DNA of 64,000 nucleotides from Isoperla grammatica. Its lineage: Eukaryota > Arthropoda > Insecta > Plecoptera > Perlodidae. The DNA lies in the NCBI GenBank assembly GCA_945910005.1, contig OX246749.1, forward strand, positions 23,483,097 through 23,547,096, written 5' to 3'. Under the pieces are notes generated by a model. That model was not told the DNA's origin and searched no databases. It was given only the letters and a program-made list of their open reading frames with translations. Made by a program: the position numbers and the translations under genes. Below, piece by piece: positions 31,754 to 42,964 of this stretch (the first letter of the stretch is position 1; the number at the start of each line of letters is the position of its first letter).

Positions 31754-34718
31754 ATGGGCAAACATAGTTCTATCATACATAAATATTTTTTAAAGTCTCT
31801 TAGTCTGAAAAAGGATCAAAGGCAATGCAAGTTTTGCAAATGGGCAACCACAAACAACGCCACGCGTATGCTGAAGCATATAATAAACTGTGTAAAGTGT
31901 CCTCAGTCGGTGAAAGACCAATTAACCTTAAAAACTAAAACTAGGCCTACAATTACTGATGGTAAGTAGATAATCACATATTCTTTAATAATACACTACA
32001 CACCCCTAGGCTGACCAGTAGGCCTAGGCCCTAGAGCATATGATATTAGCTAGTAGCTGTTAACTGTAATAAGTACTGCAGAGTTCGATATGTCAGAATT
32101 AAGTCCAGGCTTGCCTAGGCCTAGCCACCCATCCTAGGCCTAGGCTAGGCCTATATTGGAGCAATTTATACTAGTCTAGGTCTTGGACCAGTTCGACAAT
32201 ATTAGGTGGCCTAGTCTAGGAATGCTGATCTAATTAGACCTAGGCCTAGTTTGGGCATATAGCCTAGTCCCTATTTGGGTAGGGCCTATGAATAAATGTA
32301 TCAATGAGTAGGCCTAGGCCTCCGCCTCGGCCTCAGCATATTGATGAAATTTAAACTAGACTCCTCTTAGGCTACTTAGCCTACTGATTTGATTAGGCTT
32401 AGGCACGTTGTATTGAATCAACAAATTAAATATTTAGTGGACTGGATGTATTAATGACATGTTTAGCGGGTTGGCTTTTTTGCTAATCTTTTTAAGTAAT
32501 ATAATTGGGGTTTTAGATTCAAGCAACACCACTAAACAGCTAGGCCTAGCAGCAGAAGCAACAGTGCTAAATTTGCATGTGTCTACACCCACGAATCATG
32601 AAGGCCTACGTGTACCTTCAAGAGCAGATTCAAGAAGTGAACTTCAGACACGAAATTCTTTCTACTCGATGGATTCATTCTGTTATAAGATGAGCGCTAC
32701 GGAACAGGTCAGTTGGCTACATTAAAATAGGTGGTCTCTACTCACTCTACTGTAGTCGTATTAGGATTTAGGCCCTTTTTTTATTTGAAATATTTAGTGG
32801 AGTAATAATAGTATACCTAATTCTAATATTTTGTTTTTATAGGTGGAATCAGATGAACTTTTATGCCGAGCAATTTATGCGAGTGCGGCTCCCTTATCAA
32901 TGGTGGAGAATGAGTATTGGCTGGCATTTTTTAAGAAGTTACGCCCATCATATACACCACCAAGCACTTACAAGGTTTCAAATGGGTTTCTTGATAAAGA
33001 AGTTGAAAGAGTGAGAACCTTCACAAATGATCTCATTGATTCGGCGGAAACATTGGGTCTGATGTGCGATGGATGGACCAATGTAAGGAATGAGAGCATC
33101 GTTAATTTTGTTATAACCACTCCAGCTCCAGTATTCTATAAATCTCTCGCAACCGAGTGTAATCGCCATACTGGTGAATACACGGCAAAATGCATTATTG
33201 AAGTGCTAAAAGCCATTGGTCCATTAAAATTTTTTGGCATTGTCACCGATAATGCAGCGAATATGAAAAAAGCTTGGCAACTCGTTACTAACAAATATGA
33301 TCACTTGATAGCATATGGCTGTTTAGCCCATGGCTTAAGTTTACTTATTAATGACTGCTTAAAACTTCAGTCATTGGTAGATTTAGTCAATGAAGGCAAA
33401 AAAATTGTCAAAGACATAAATAATGGGCACGTTCTGAAGGCAGTATTTGTTGAAAAACAAAAACATGCTGGGACATGCAATATCTCACTAAAGCTTCCTG
33501 TTGTCACAAGGTGGGGTTCAGTTGTAGCTTTCTTAAAAAGCCTCCTTAAGAATAAAGCTGCCATACGTGCCGTCAACATAGACGAACGATGTGAAAAGGA
33601 TCTTTCTGCAAATGCCAAACGGTCCATATTAAGTGATGTATTTTGGGACAAGGCACAGCATTTGTATCTTTTGCTGAAACCCATTGCATTGTGGATTACT
33701 GTCATTGAAGCTGATAAGCCCCAAATGAGTCTCACCTGCAAGATTTTTAGCAAACTATCATTGTCCTTCGAAGAGCATGTAAAAAAGGCACCTTGTCTAA
33801 AGCATGAGGAGCAGAAGCTGTTTGATCTGTTGAAGTTACGAAAAGACTTTTGCCTTCAAGATGTACACAAAGCAGCAAACATGATGGACCCTTATTATAG
33901 GGGTGAACATTTATCATCTGAAGATAAAGTTGATGCAGCTGCATTCATTTGTGAAGTGGCTACAAAGAAAGACAATATTGATGAAGGAACTTTGATGGCT
34001 GAACTTGGGCAGTATCAGCTAAAATCGGGTATCTTTGCAAAGGAGTATCTCTGGACGGCAGCAACAAAGATGGAAGGATATGTATGGTGGAATGCTTTTT
34101 GCTCCCACGTGTCACTATCGAAAGTTGCGAGTATGATTCTTAAGCTGCCAGCTACATCTGCAGCGTGCGAAAGAACGTTCAGTACTTATAAAGATGTCCA
34201 TTCATTTAAGCGTAATAGACTGACTACAGATCGCGCCAGTAACCTTGTGTTTGTTAAACACAATTTGAAAGTAAGTAGCACTGTAGCACAATAGTTAAGT
34301 TTACTATTTTATTTAACATTTACTTATCCCATTGTAAATTCAAAATTGTATGTACTAAAGAGTCAAGTGACAATGTATGTTTTATTTTCATCAGCTGAAA
34401 CTGGCCTCCAAGACGGTGGCTGAAAGTGAAACCCCTTCAAGAAGACTTGAAAGTACATCAAAACCGGGAAGTCATACTGATACATTGCAGTTGCCCCAGT
34501 CAGAGGATGAATCGCAAGATACAGAAACTGAAACACCATCTACTTCCATGGCAGCCGCCGGAGTTGTCGATATAGGCCTAGATGAAGATGAAGATCTTGC
34601 ATCTGAATCAAATCTAACCTCTGCTGAAGAATCGGAAGGCGAAATGGAATTCGATGATCACATTTCTTTACTATCAACAGATTCAGCCGACCAGGATCTT
34701 AGTTTTGAGTCTGATTAA
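31754..34718 (+). CDS. hAT transposase, four exons, intact
   Basis: Exons are 31754-31961, 32517-32707, 32843-34270 and 34395-34718, with donors GATG|GTAAGT, CAG|GTCAGT and AAA|GTAAGT and AG acceptors. Phases match at each join, and the spliced frame gives about 716 residues with no stop. Exon 1 (start MGKHSSIIHKYFLKSLSLKK) holds a BED-type zinc finger (CKFCKW ... HIINCVKC). Exon 3 holds the catalytic core (MCDGWTNVRNES, GIVTDNAANMKKAW, YGCLAHGLSLLIND, VVTRWGSVVAFL) and the hATC dimerisation domain (TSAACERTFSTYKDVHSFKR, NLVFVKHNLK). Exon 4 is a Ser/Glu/Asp-rich tail. It may be active or recently so. Confidence 0.88.
31990..32335. repeat. TAGGCCTA-rich tract in hAT intron 1
   Basis: The intron contains many copies of the palindrome AGGCCT and of CCTAGG, often overlapping as TAGGCCTAGGCC. 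Similar tracts occur at 7617-7840, 22980-23070, 23207-23245 and 47180-47290. Confidence 0.85.
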
Positions 34719-35091
34719 CACTAAGGCCAAGGGGCAAAAGCCAGTATAGATCTGGCTGTTCTTGTAACATACCATAAATATATTTTTTGTATTTATTGAG
34801 TTGAGATATCTAATCTTTTATAGAATGTAGGATTATACATTCAATATTATTTGTTTCAGTTTTTAATTACATCTTACTCTTAGGAAGACCGCAGAGCAGA
34901 GGTGAAGCTTATGTTTTATTTTCCATAGAATGTATGGAAAATCTAATCATATTTTAATCTTATTCACTTTCATTTTCCATTCAAATTATATCTTGAGCAA
35001 AGCAGATTCGAGATGAAGTCTATATTTAGTTTTGATTTGTTAGAAGAATGTATGCATGTAACATTTCCATCTTATTTTGTTTCATTTCCCT
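34719..35091. other. hAT 3' region, no gene
   Basis: AT-rich sequence after the transposase stop. Short related stretches with TCCAT and AGAATGTATG words recur near 34925 and 35045. Probable 3' UTR of the transposase. Confidence 0.5.
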
Positions 35092-35093
35092 TA

Positions 35094-35236
35094 GGGTTAG
35101 TATTATGAACAGCTAATAAAAATTTAATAGGAGCTTATAAGCTATTTCGTGGATTTCAAGGCTTCTGATTGGTGTTTACCATAATGAAAACGTTATTAGC
35201 AACTAAATTTGTAATAGCTGTTCATAATACCGTCCC
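35094..35236. mobile_element. 143-bp MITE inside the hAT (TA target)
   Basis: GTATTATGAACAGCTA near the left end pairs with its complement near the right end. The termini are GGG...CCC and are flanked by TA at 35092-35093 and 35237-35238, as for Tc1/mariner-type elements. It has no coding capacity. Confidence 0.7.
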
Positions 35237-35593
35237 TAAATCTATTAACTGTACCTTGAAACTAGTATACAGTTAGGTCTATTAAGTATTGGCCTATTCT
35301 ATTTGTAAATTATTCTAAAAAATGCATTTGAAATAAAAAAATATCAGTACTCTCTATATGAAGAATATTTATTTCCATAGTAAATGATACCTAGGCACAT
35401 CTCTAAATGTGAGGCCTACATTAAAATAACCCCTGTTTACATGTTACGTTCGAATGACTATGGCCACTGAGCAGCATATTGGAGTAAATAGCTTTTTTGA
35501 TCATTGAAATATTTCATGAAATATTTCACGAAATATTTCATGAAATATTTCAAAATAATAAATTTCATGAAATTTTCGAACACTAATGATGAT

Positions 35594-36896
35594 GCAAAAC
35601 TCTGATGAAGAAATCAAGGTGAAGCTTGGAATTTTGGATAAGCCAGTTGACGAACGCAACATACATGAGAAGGCGCTCGTTCCAGACATGATTGTGCGTA
35701 ATGGTATCCCGTACAAACAGTTGTCAACCGGCAACAAGAAGCAAACCTTGTTTGTAGTTCCGAAGACGATGCGGAAAAGCCTGTTAGTTAAGGCACATGA
35801 CCTGTCTGATCATTTTGGTCTAGACGGTTGCAAAGTTAAGGGAACACTACTGGTTCCCCGGAATGAAACGTTATGCAAAGCATCATTTGGCACATTGTTT
35901 CGAGTGTCTACTTACCAAGACCCCAGGAGGAAGGCAACCCGGTCTTCTACACCCGATAGTTCCTAGAAGACGCCCATTCGAAGTTGTAAATATGGACCAT
36001 CTGGGCCCCTTTATCACAAGTACCAAGGGTAACTAGCATATTTTAGTCATCATAGATAACTTGACCAAATATGTACATTTGTACGCTGTCCGTGACGTTT
36101 CAACAAAGCACCTTATAAAATGCCTAGATAGTTTTATTAATGAACGGGGACTGCGGATGCGAATAATATCTGACCGTGGATCTTGCTACACGTCCAAGGC
36201 CCTAGAAGATTACTGCAGCGAGCGAGGGATTGCCCATACGTTGAATACGACCAGACATCCGAGGGCCAACGGTCAGGTTGAGCGTGTAAACCGTACCTTG
36301 ATCCCAATCATCACACTGTCAATCGAGAATGCGAATCAAAGAGATTGGGATTCCAAGCTGAAAATCTGTGAAAGAAATCTGAGCACGTCCGTAAACAAGA
36401 CCACGGGGAAGACCCCATTTGAACTCCTTCATGGTTACCGGCCCAGGTTCCATGATGGTCACCTTCAAACAGTGACCGACATAGAAGATGAGTTGTGGCA
36501 AGACCCATCCATGCTACAAGCAGAGGCGCGGAAAAACAACTCAAGACCAAGGAGTCGTTCGATCGGAAACGCTATGCGGCTACCCAGTATGATGTGGGCG
36601 AGATCGTGGCCATGCGAACGGTTCCAGTGCATACCGGAGAACCCACCAAGGCCCAAGAAAAGTATCGCGGCTTGTCTGCCGGGTGTCTCAGCTTCATTCG
36701 CCGGAGGTTCTACTCCACTGTGGCACACGTGTCCTTGTTGAAACTATGGGGGTCCGCAGACCTTGTGGACGACGGTGATCCCGTTTCCGAGCCTTCCAAT
36801 GACGAGGACGAAGAAGCCCCAGACCCAAGATGCACCCGGAACCGCGGGTCTAGAGTCCGAGCCGCTCCGAAGTATCTTTCTGATTATGTCAAGTAG
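35594..36896 (+). pseudogene. Gypsy integrase and pol C-terminus
   Basis: The N-terminal zinc-binding part is KSLLVKAHDLSDHFGLDG, with a Cys pair continuing in another frame near 35900. The catalytic core has VVNMDHLGPF and VIIDNLTKYVHLYAV, IISDRGSCYTSKALEDY, then HPRANGQVERVNRTL (the D-D-E triad). KTTGKTPFELLHGYRPRF and YDVGEIVAMRTVP follow. Lesions are a shift near 35890, an in-frame stop at 36034-36036 and a shift near 36530. The tail FYSTVAHVSLLKLW is typical of Gypsy pol ends. Confidence 0.85.
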
Positions 36897-37897
36897 AATA
36901 TAGCTGGGCCTTAAGCAAATTTCGATTTCAGTCATATATTTGTGTTTTGTGTTAGTAGCACTGCAGAACCTTCTTATCAATTGTCAATTATTGGGTTCCT
37001 GCGTTTATTTAGAAATATGTACTAAATATGTACAAAGTCAACAACCAACAAACCTGAACAACAACGATCTAGTGCTAACCTTAAGCAGTTGCCAATCAAC
37101 CAAACCAAAGGCAGCTTGGGAAAAATCCCTCGCAGTGGTAAGTTGTAGCCTATATTAGGCTTCTGTATGTTTAATGGGTCTAGTAGGCATACGGTAAATA
37201 ATATTAGTTAAATTATTTCTGTGCTCTATTGCTTTGAAGGTCCCACACGTACTGGCAACGGTACTGGTATAGGCCTACTGCGGCACATGCTGGCCGGATA
37301 TATGAGCTATTTTTATCAAATTGATTTTGTATGTACTGGTACGTTGTGTAAATTGGCCTATTGGGAAATAGGCAAGGGATGCAGTTTCGTTGACAAAAGC
37401 GTGCATAAACCGACCGCACATTCCTAAATTCTACGTCTGCAGACCCATAGTTAGGCCCACTGTAACGTGTCTCTAGCAATGAACAGCTTACCAGCAATTG
37501 GCAGTAGGCCCTTACGTCTAACCATGGACTTCTAACAGTGAATTAAATAATTTAGGTGTTTTATATTTCAGCAATTACCAATAAACCACAGCAGACTAAA
37601 GTGGGCAAAAAGGCAAAGTCAACCAACAAAGAACAAGAACGATCTAGCGCTAACCTACAGCAGTTAAACTTGAAATCTTCAAAGAAGCCGTCGACAGTGG
37701 CTAACAAATCCACCTCCTGATCTTCTACCAGCAGTAGGCCAAACCATAGCAGCTTGGAAAACACACCCAATGGTAAGTTGTTTATATACTTTTATGTTTA
37801 ATTAGGCTACCAGTAGTGTAGGCTACAGTAAATAATAGCCTATTTTGTTCAATTGTCATTAAAATATCTTTGCTGGTTTTGATCTTTCATATTTTGT
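36897..37897. other. Non-coding stretch with a diverged direct repeat
   Basis: Two related segments share the order AACAA...CGATCTAG-GCTAACCT-CAGCAGTT, then GCAGCTTGG-AAA, ending in GGTAAGTTGT (about 37040-37150 and 37600-37780). Both are followed by similar AT-rich sequence. They look like duplicated exon-donor units, but no protein family is recognisable. Confidence 0.45.
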
Positions 37898-38770
37898 TTG
37901 CACATGTACCACATAACACATAACAAAAAGGGGAAGGCTGTCCTTGCAAAGAAAATTCACCATCACATCAAAAAGAAACCTAACGATCAAACCAAAACTG
38001 AGACAAACCTGATATCGTTAGACCTAGACATAGGCCTACATTCAACAGCTGTTACCAGTACCGGTACCAACCGTCAAAAACAACAAACCGATTTCCCCCC
38101 AATGCAGTCAACAAAGTTAACCTCTGAAAACTCATGTGCAAAGTATATATATATATTCACCACCAAACTACATTCCAGTACTTGAATACATGTTCAAAAT
38201 GTCCAGTGAGGAGAAATAAAAAATGGAGTATGATCAACCCCTACTTCCTTTACGCCGTACGGCATCGCCAGAAGAGCTACCGAGCATCCATGACAAGACA
38301 TCCACACCAACCAGCACACCACTCCGGGGACAGTAAATGACGATGACGTCGACGAACTTCTTGTCCAACAAACAGCATATCTACTATCACCGAGACTGCC
38401 AAGACGGTGCCAGTGTCAAAAACCACCACGCCAGAAGAGGGGATACCGGACAAGAAATCAACAATCATCACTCTGCCCCGCCCCCATCCCAAATACAAAA
38501 TCTTCCCAATAGAACGTAAAGTAACTAGAAGTAACAAAAAACAAAATTTTTTAGCGATAACAACAAAAATCAAGACACGACTAAAAAAAAAACACCAGTA
38601 AATCCTCCAGCCTCCTCATCACACGACTACAGCAAATCCGAATCACCATCACCGACACAAAACACTTTCACAAAAAGAGCTAAAAACTCACCATCAAATT
38701 CGAAAATAAATATACTACATCAAAATATACAAGGCCTGACTAACTCGATCAACAACCTTGAAATTGTTCT
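37898..38770 (+). pseudogene. LINE ORF1 remnant and endonuclease start
   Basis: Several short basic frames (for example AKKIHHHIKKKPNDQTKTET) replace an intact ORF1. Near 38700 the frame reads KINILHQNIQGLTNSINNLE, the same start as the endonuclease of the LINE at 24.8 kb. It is cut at about 38770 by Copia sequence. Confidence 0.6.
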
Positions 38771-40418
38771 GATTTCCTGTCTGCTTGGTCACCTCCCCAG
38801 TCTGCGTCAGCGAACCCTGAGAGAACGGTGTCCCCTGATGCGTCGATCCTTAGTGGTAGATCGGCGGTTCCTTTGAGGTAGCGTATCACTCTTTTCACTG
38901 CCGTCCAGTCCGCAGCCCTGGGGTTTTCCAGTCTTCTGCTCAAGATACTTATGGCGGTAGCTATGTCTGGCCGTGTGACGTTTGCAAGGTACAGGAGTGC
39001 CCCCACTGCTTGTCGGTACTCTCTGTTATCAGGTAGCAGTTTTTCCTCTCCCGTTTGGCTGAGGTAGCTGACGTCCATGGGTGTTGCACTACACTTTGCG
39101 CTCCCCATTTCGAAACGTTCGATGATGGCAAGTATCTTTCCATGTTGGTGGAGCAACATGTCCCCGTTTGTGTCTCTGTCTATTTGGATCCCTAGATAGT
39201 TGCTTGCCTTGCCTAGGTCTTTTATAGCAAAATAGTCATTGAGGTCTCGATGGAGTTGGTTTAGCTCTTCTTCAGTTGGTGCACATACCAGCAGGTCATC
39301 TACGTAAATAGTGATGTAGATGTATGACTGGCCACTCTTTTTCATGTACAGGCAGGCGTCAGCTTTGCTTTGAGAAAAACCCAGATTGGTCATTGTATCG
39401 TGCACTTTGGAGTTCCAGGTCCTGACCGATTGCTTTAAGCCGTACAAGCTTTTCTTGAGCTTGCACACCATCTCTTCTTGCCCTGGTACGACGAACCCTT
39501 CCGGTTGTTTCATGTATACTTCCTCGGATAGGTTCCCATTGAGGAATGCTGTTGACACGTCCATGTGTCTTATTTTTAGACCTTTGATCGTAGCTATTGT
39601 GAGGAGGGTTCTTATGGTGGCGTATTTGGCTACCGGGGCGAATGTTTCATCGTAATCTTCTCCGTACTTCTGAGAGTATCCTTTCGCCTCCAACCTGGCC
39701 TTGAATCGTTCAATGTTTCCACTTGGATTTTCCTCAGCTTTGAAGGTCCATTTGTTTCCGATTGCCTTCTTAGTTTCGGGCAGGGCGGTCAATGACCAGG
39801 TGTCATTAGTCATGAGAGACTCGTACTCCTCGTTCGCTGCTTTTATCCACTCATTCTTCAGGTCCCCCTTCATTCGAGTCATTTCTTCCCAACTTCCTGG
39901 CTCGACGACTTCTCTAGCTAGGTAGGAAAGTCTCCTGGGAGGGATCCCTTTGTTAGTTCTTGAGGATATTCTGGGGCTTGCTGCGGCTGGTTCGATCGTC
40001 TCTTGCTCTTCATCGTCGTTAGGGTTATCTGCGTGTTCATCCGCGGCTTCCTGGTCCATTGTAAGGCTGGTGTTCTCCGCGTCTACATTGGCTGCCTCCC
40101 CCTTCGGTCTCTTGCTGATGACTTCAAAACTGTCTTTCGGCCTGGTTTCCGTGAACACAACGGTTCTACTGATGGTGATTTTTCCGGTGGCTGTGTTGAG
40201 TATACGGTAACCCTTGGCTTCTTCGCTGTATCCAACGAGTGTTCCTTCTTCAGCTCGGGGGTCTAGCTTTGTCCTCTTCTCCTTTGGGATGTGGCTGTAG
40301 GCTTTGCTTCCAAAAACTCGAATGTGGGAAACGATGGGTTTGCTGCCGAACCACAGTTCATAAGGGGTTTTCTCAACTGACTTGCTGGGTAGGCGGTTCT
40401 GCAGGTAGTTGGCGGTGA
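38771..40418 (-). pseudogene. Copia reverse transcriptase and partial RNase H
   Basis: From the SINE junction the frame reads TANYLQNRLPSKSVEKTPYE (integrase end), VFGSKAYSHIPKEKRTKLDP, then RT: KARLEAKGYSQKYGEDYDET, MDVSTAFLNGNLSEEVYM, KSLYGLKQSVRTWN, the catalytic ITIYVDDLLVCAP and KDLGKASNYLGIQID. The RNase H start (VGALLYLANVTRPDIATAIS, SGFADADWGGDQADRK) is cut by the truncation. The frame is open throughout. Confidence 0.88.
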
Positions 40419-40775
40419 TTGATTGATTAATGGGGCTTAACGTCTCATATTTATGCAACGATGGCTAATCGAGACGATGAGCGGGTGATAATGAAGATGA
40501 GAAAGATGATAATGAAGAAAAAAGCCACATCCGAATCAGATCCATTGTACGTCGCGTGAGTCGTCATACGGGAGTCCAGCAAGGGAGGGCAGGGCCAAGT
40601 GGGAGGAGAAATATTCAATGGGACAGTGGGGGGGAAAGGGGATTGGGTTGTGGACTGCACTTCGTCTGACTTCTCCTCCTCGACCAGTCCGGCTTGGGTG
40701 GCCCTACCAGAAGCATACGCTTCCGCCGGCATAGCTCTCGGGATCAACAAAGCACGCAAACCTGCCCACCACGAT
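40419..40775 (-). mobile_element. SINE-like element, copy 3 (357 bp)
   Basis: Inserted between the Copia blocks KYWGEAVV and TANYLQNR. The right end stops at CCACCACGAT, short of the CCCTGGGCAGG seen in the complete copies. The usual 11-12-base target duplication is absent, so this copy is truncated at its presumed 5' end. Its minus strand is open and extends the Copia integrase frame. Confidence 0.8.
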
Positions 40776-41770
40776 ACAACTGCTTCTCCCCAATATTTGT
40801 TCGGGAGGGATGCATCAAGTAGCATGCATCTTGCCATTTCTGTGAGGGAGCGGTTCTTCCTTTCCGCTACTCCGTTTTGCTGGGGGGAGTATGGTACGGT
40901 GAGTTGCAGTTTGATACCTTCCTTGTCCAGGAATGACTTAACGGCTTCATTTTTGTACTCTCTTCCGTTATCGCACCTGATCTTCTTGATTTTGGTGTTG
41001 AAGATGTTGTTGACTCTTGCCGAATAAACTTTCAGCTTGTCCAAAACTTCATCTTTTGTCCTCAGTAGGAAAACAGTACAGTATCCATAGCAGTCGTCGG
41101 TTAGAGTCATGATGTATCTCTTTCCGCCAGGCGTTTCCGTTTTCATGGGTCCGCACAAGTCTGAATGTACCAGTCCCAGGGGTTTCTCTGCTCGTTCCTC
41201 GCTTTTCTTTGGAAAGGGCTTTTTGGTCAGCTTACCCTTCACGCATGTAATGCACTTTTCCAGCGTATCACAATCACCGAGTGCCATACCCCTTGCTAAA
41301 TTTTCCTGAAATAGTCTTCGGACTGCTTCGGGGTTTCGGTGTCCCATGCGTCTGTGCCACAGGTGGATGCAGTTCTCATGGTTTGCCTCTTGGGTGGCCG
41401 ATTTTGCGCTTGGCTTTGTTTCTTCGCTGTCAAGCCAGACCTCATAGAGTTGCTTTTTCCTGAGGCCTATGGCCAGGGTTTCTCCAGCTTTTGAAACCGT
41501 GCATTGGTTGCTATCAAATTTTACTGTGAACCCAAGCTTTGTTAAAATAGGCACCGATATCAAGCTGCCATCCAGGCTTGGAATGTACAGCACGTTTTTG
41601 AGCCGCACAATCAGCGATTTCTTTGGTGATAGGCCTACCTGGCATCTCAGTAAACCTTCGCCTATTCCCTTGGACTGCATGGAGTTTCCGTCGGCTAGTG
41701 AGACAGCGCATTCCTTCTCCTCGAGTTTTGTGAAGAAAGCCCTGTTGTTAGTCATGTGGTATGTTGCTCC
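40776..41770 (-). pseudogene. Copia protease end and integrase
   Basis: Minus-strand frame with YHMTNNRAFF (end of the protease active-site region), HLWHRRMGHRNPEAVRRLF and CITCVKGKLTKKPF (H-H-C-C zinc motif), then HSDLCGPMKTET, KIRCDNGREYKNEAV and PYSPQQNGVAERKNR (D-D-E). It ends at NKYWGEAVV against the SINE. It is frameshifted from Gag at about 41772. Confidence 0.85.
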
Positions 41771-42606
41771 GAGTCGATGAACCAAGTAGTTGTTTTCTTG
41801 GTTTCCTCCGCCTTGAAGCATGCGTACTGTGGTTCTTCTTCTTCTTCGCTTGATCCGGCCTTGCTTCTTCTGGCGCTCTTGACCTTTTCCCTGTTGCCCC
41901 GCAATTCCCTCTTGAGGATTTGGCAGTCTTTCTTCATGTGTCCGGGCTTGTTGCAGTGGAAACATCTTAGTCTTTCGGCTCTCCGGTACTGGGGTCCTGT
42001 TTTTAGAACGGCTTCGCTATTTTCTTCGATCGTCTTCGATTCTGTTTCGGTTCTTCGGTTAAACTCGTCCTTAAACTTCCCAATTACGAATTCCAGGGTT
42101 ATGTCGTCTTCCGGTCTTGCTTCGAGTGCCGTGATGAGCATGCCGTAGTTATCTGGCAGGCTGCACAGCAAGAGGGCTGCGACGTGGTTTTCTTTGAGAT
42201 CTTCCCCCAGTCCCCTGAGCTCGTTAACTAGCTCGAGCGTTTTGTTGATGTGTTCGTCCATGCTTTGTTCACTCTTGAGCCTAAGCCCGTACAGTTTCCT
42301 GAGGAGGTACAATTTGGAAGTGAGGTTGGATCTTTCATGTACCTTTTTCAGGGCCAACCATACTGATCGGGTGGTGGTTTCGTTCCGTACGTGGATCAGC
42401 TGGTCGTCCTCCAGGAGTAGGCATATTGTGGCCTTGGCGCACTGGTTTTTCTTTTTCCATTGTGTGTCGGCCTGTGCCGGCGTCTCTTCGTTTATCATGT
42501 CCCAAAGGTCGTCTTTGCTCAACAACATTTCTATTTTAAATTTCCACAGCTGGTAGTTTTTGTTGTTGAGTTTTTCAATCGATATTCTCCCGTCCGTGGA
42601 CGACAT
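41771..42606 (-). pseudogene. Copia Gag and start of protease
   Basis: The ATG at 42606 (MSSTDGRISIEKLNNKNYQL) opens a UBN2-type Gag: WKFKIEMLLSKDDLWDMI, SMDEHINKTLELVNELRGLG, and a CCHC knuckle, CFHCNKPGHMKKDC. The frame runs to FIDSEQ and stops. The expected protease motif Asp-Ser-Gly is broken by loss of one base just after Asp-Ser, near 41772, so downstream coding is in another frame. Confidence 0.85.
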
Positions 42607-42631
42607 CGCTAGGCCTAGGCGTTAGGCTGTA

Positions 42632-42642
42632 GCGCTGATACT
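42632..42642 (-). promoter_or_regulatory. Likely Copia primer-binding site
   Basis: AGTATCAGCGC on the minus strand resembles the TGGTATCAGAGC-type site, complementary to initiator-Met tRNA, used by many Copia elements. It lies just inside the LTR, 26 bases upstream of the Gag start. Confidence 0.5.
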
Positions 42643-42644
42643 TT

Positions 42645-42964
42645 ATAGGTTAGGTTCGTCGCTCACCTGCTTACGTTGACTCTGCTGCGCGGAGTTTTTA
42701 GCCGAACTGTAACAGGTGGGATGACTAATTGTTTTACCTATATATTTTGTGAACTGGGCCCATAACCTGTTGTAAAATACATTTATTAAGGTCACTTTAA
42801 CTACTGAGCGGGGCGAAAGACGTGCTCTTGTACTCAGCTAGTTTTCAACAGTTACCACAGCAACAGAAGTTGAGGCGCGACAAGGTGGCGGTGTCTTGCA
42901 GCCTACGTCTCGGTTGTACTGCGGGTTGCCTATTGCGCGGGCGTTCGTTGGACACTATCTAACA
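42645..42964 (-). mobile_element. Copia 5' LTR (about 320 bp)
   Basis: It starts TGTTAGATAGTGTCC on the minus strand at 42964 and ends close to the primer-binding site. The partner LTR is missing, so the inner limit is estimated. Confidence 0.65.

Larger units (their letters stand above)
31473..35585 (+). mobile_element. hAT transposon, apparently complete (4.1 kb)
   Basis: The ends TAGTGATCGAA and (complement) TAGTGTTCGAA are hAT-type inverted repeats. They are flanked by a perfect 8-base target duplication, ATGATGAT, at 31465-31472 and 35586-35593. It is inserted in the Gypsy element between RNase H and integrase. It carries a four-exon transposase gene with matching splice phases and no internal stop. 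Confidence 0.92.
20869..36896 (+). mobile_element. Gypsy retrotransposon with nested insertions
   Basis: Gag (20869), protease (about 21950), RT (30153), RNase H (31015) and integrase (35594-36896) appear in Gypsy order (RT before integrase). The coding parts are separated by a LINE (22601-28320), a 43-unit tandem array (28519-30152) and a hAT transposon (31473-35585). Several frameshifts and stops show that the element is inactive. Confidence 0.85.
38771..42964 (-). mobile_element. Copia retrotransposon, 3'-truncated
   Basis: Read on the minus strand: LTR (starts TGTTAGATAGTG at 42964), primer site, Gag, protease, integrase, RT and the start of RNase H, which is the Copia order (integrase before RT). 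The element ends abruptly within RNase H at about 38771, so its 3' LTR is missing. It lies in a LINE endonuclease frame that resumes on the other side (ESKKEEIDFLCLSEHHLNDQ). Confidence 0.88.

Noticed and set aside
40458..40778. Copia fusion protein with a novel C-terminal domain
   Set aside because: The apparent extra domain is the inserted SINE-like copy; the Copia frame resumes on the other side.
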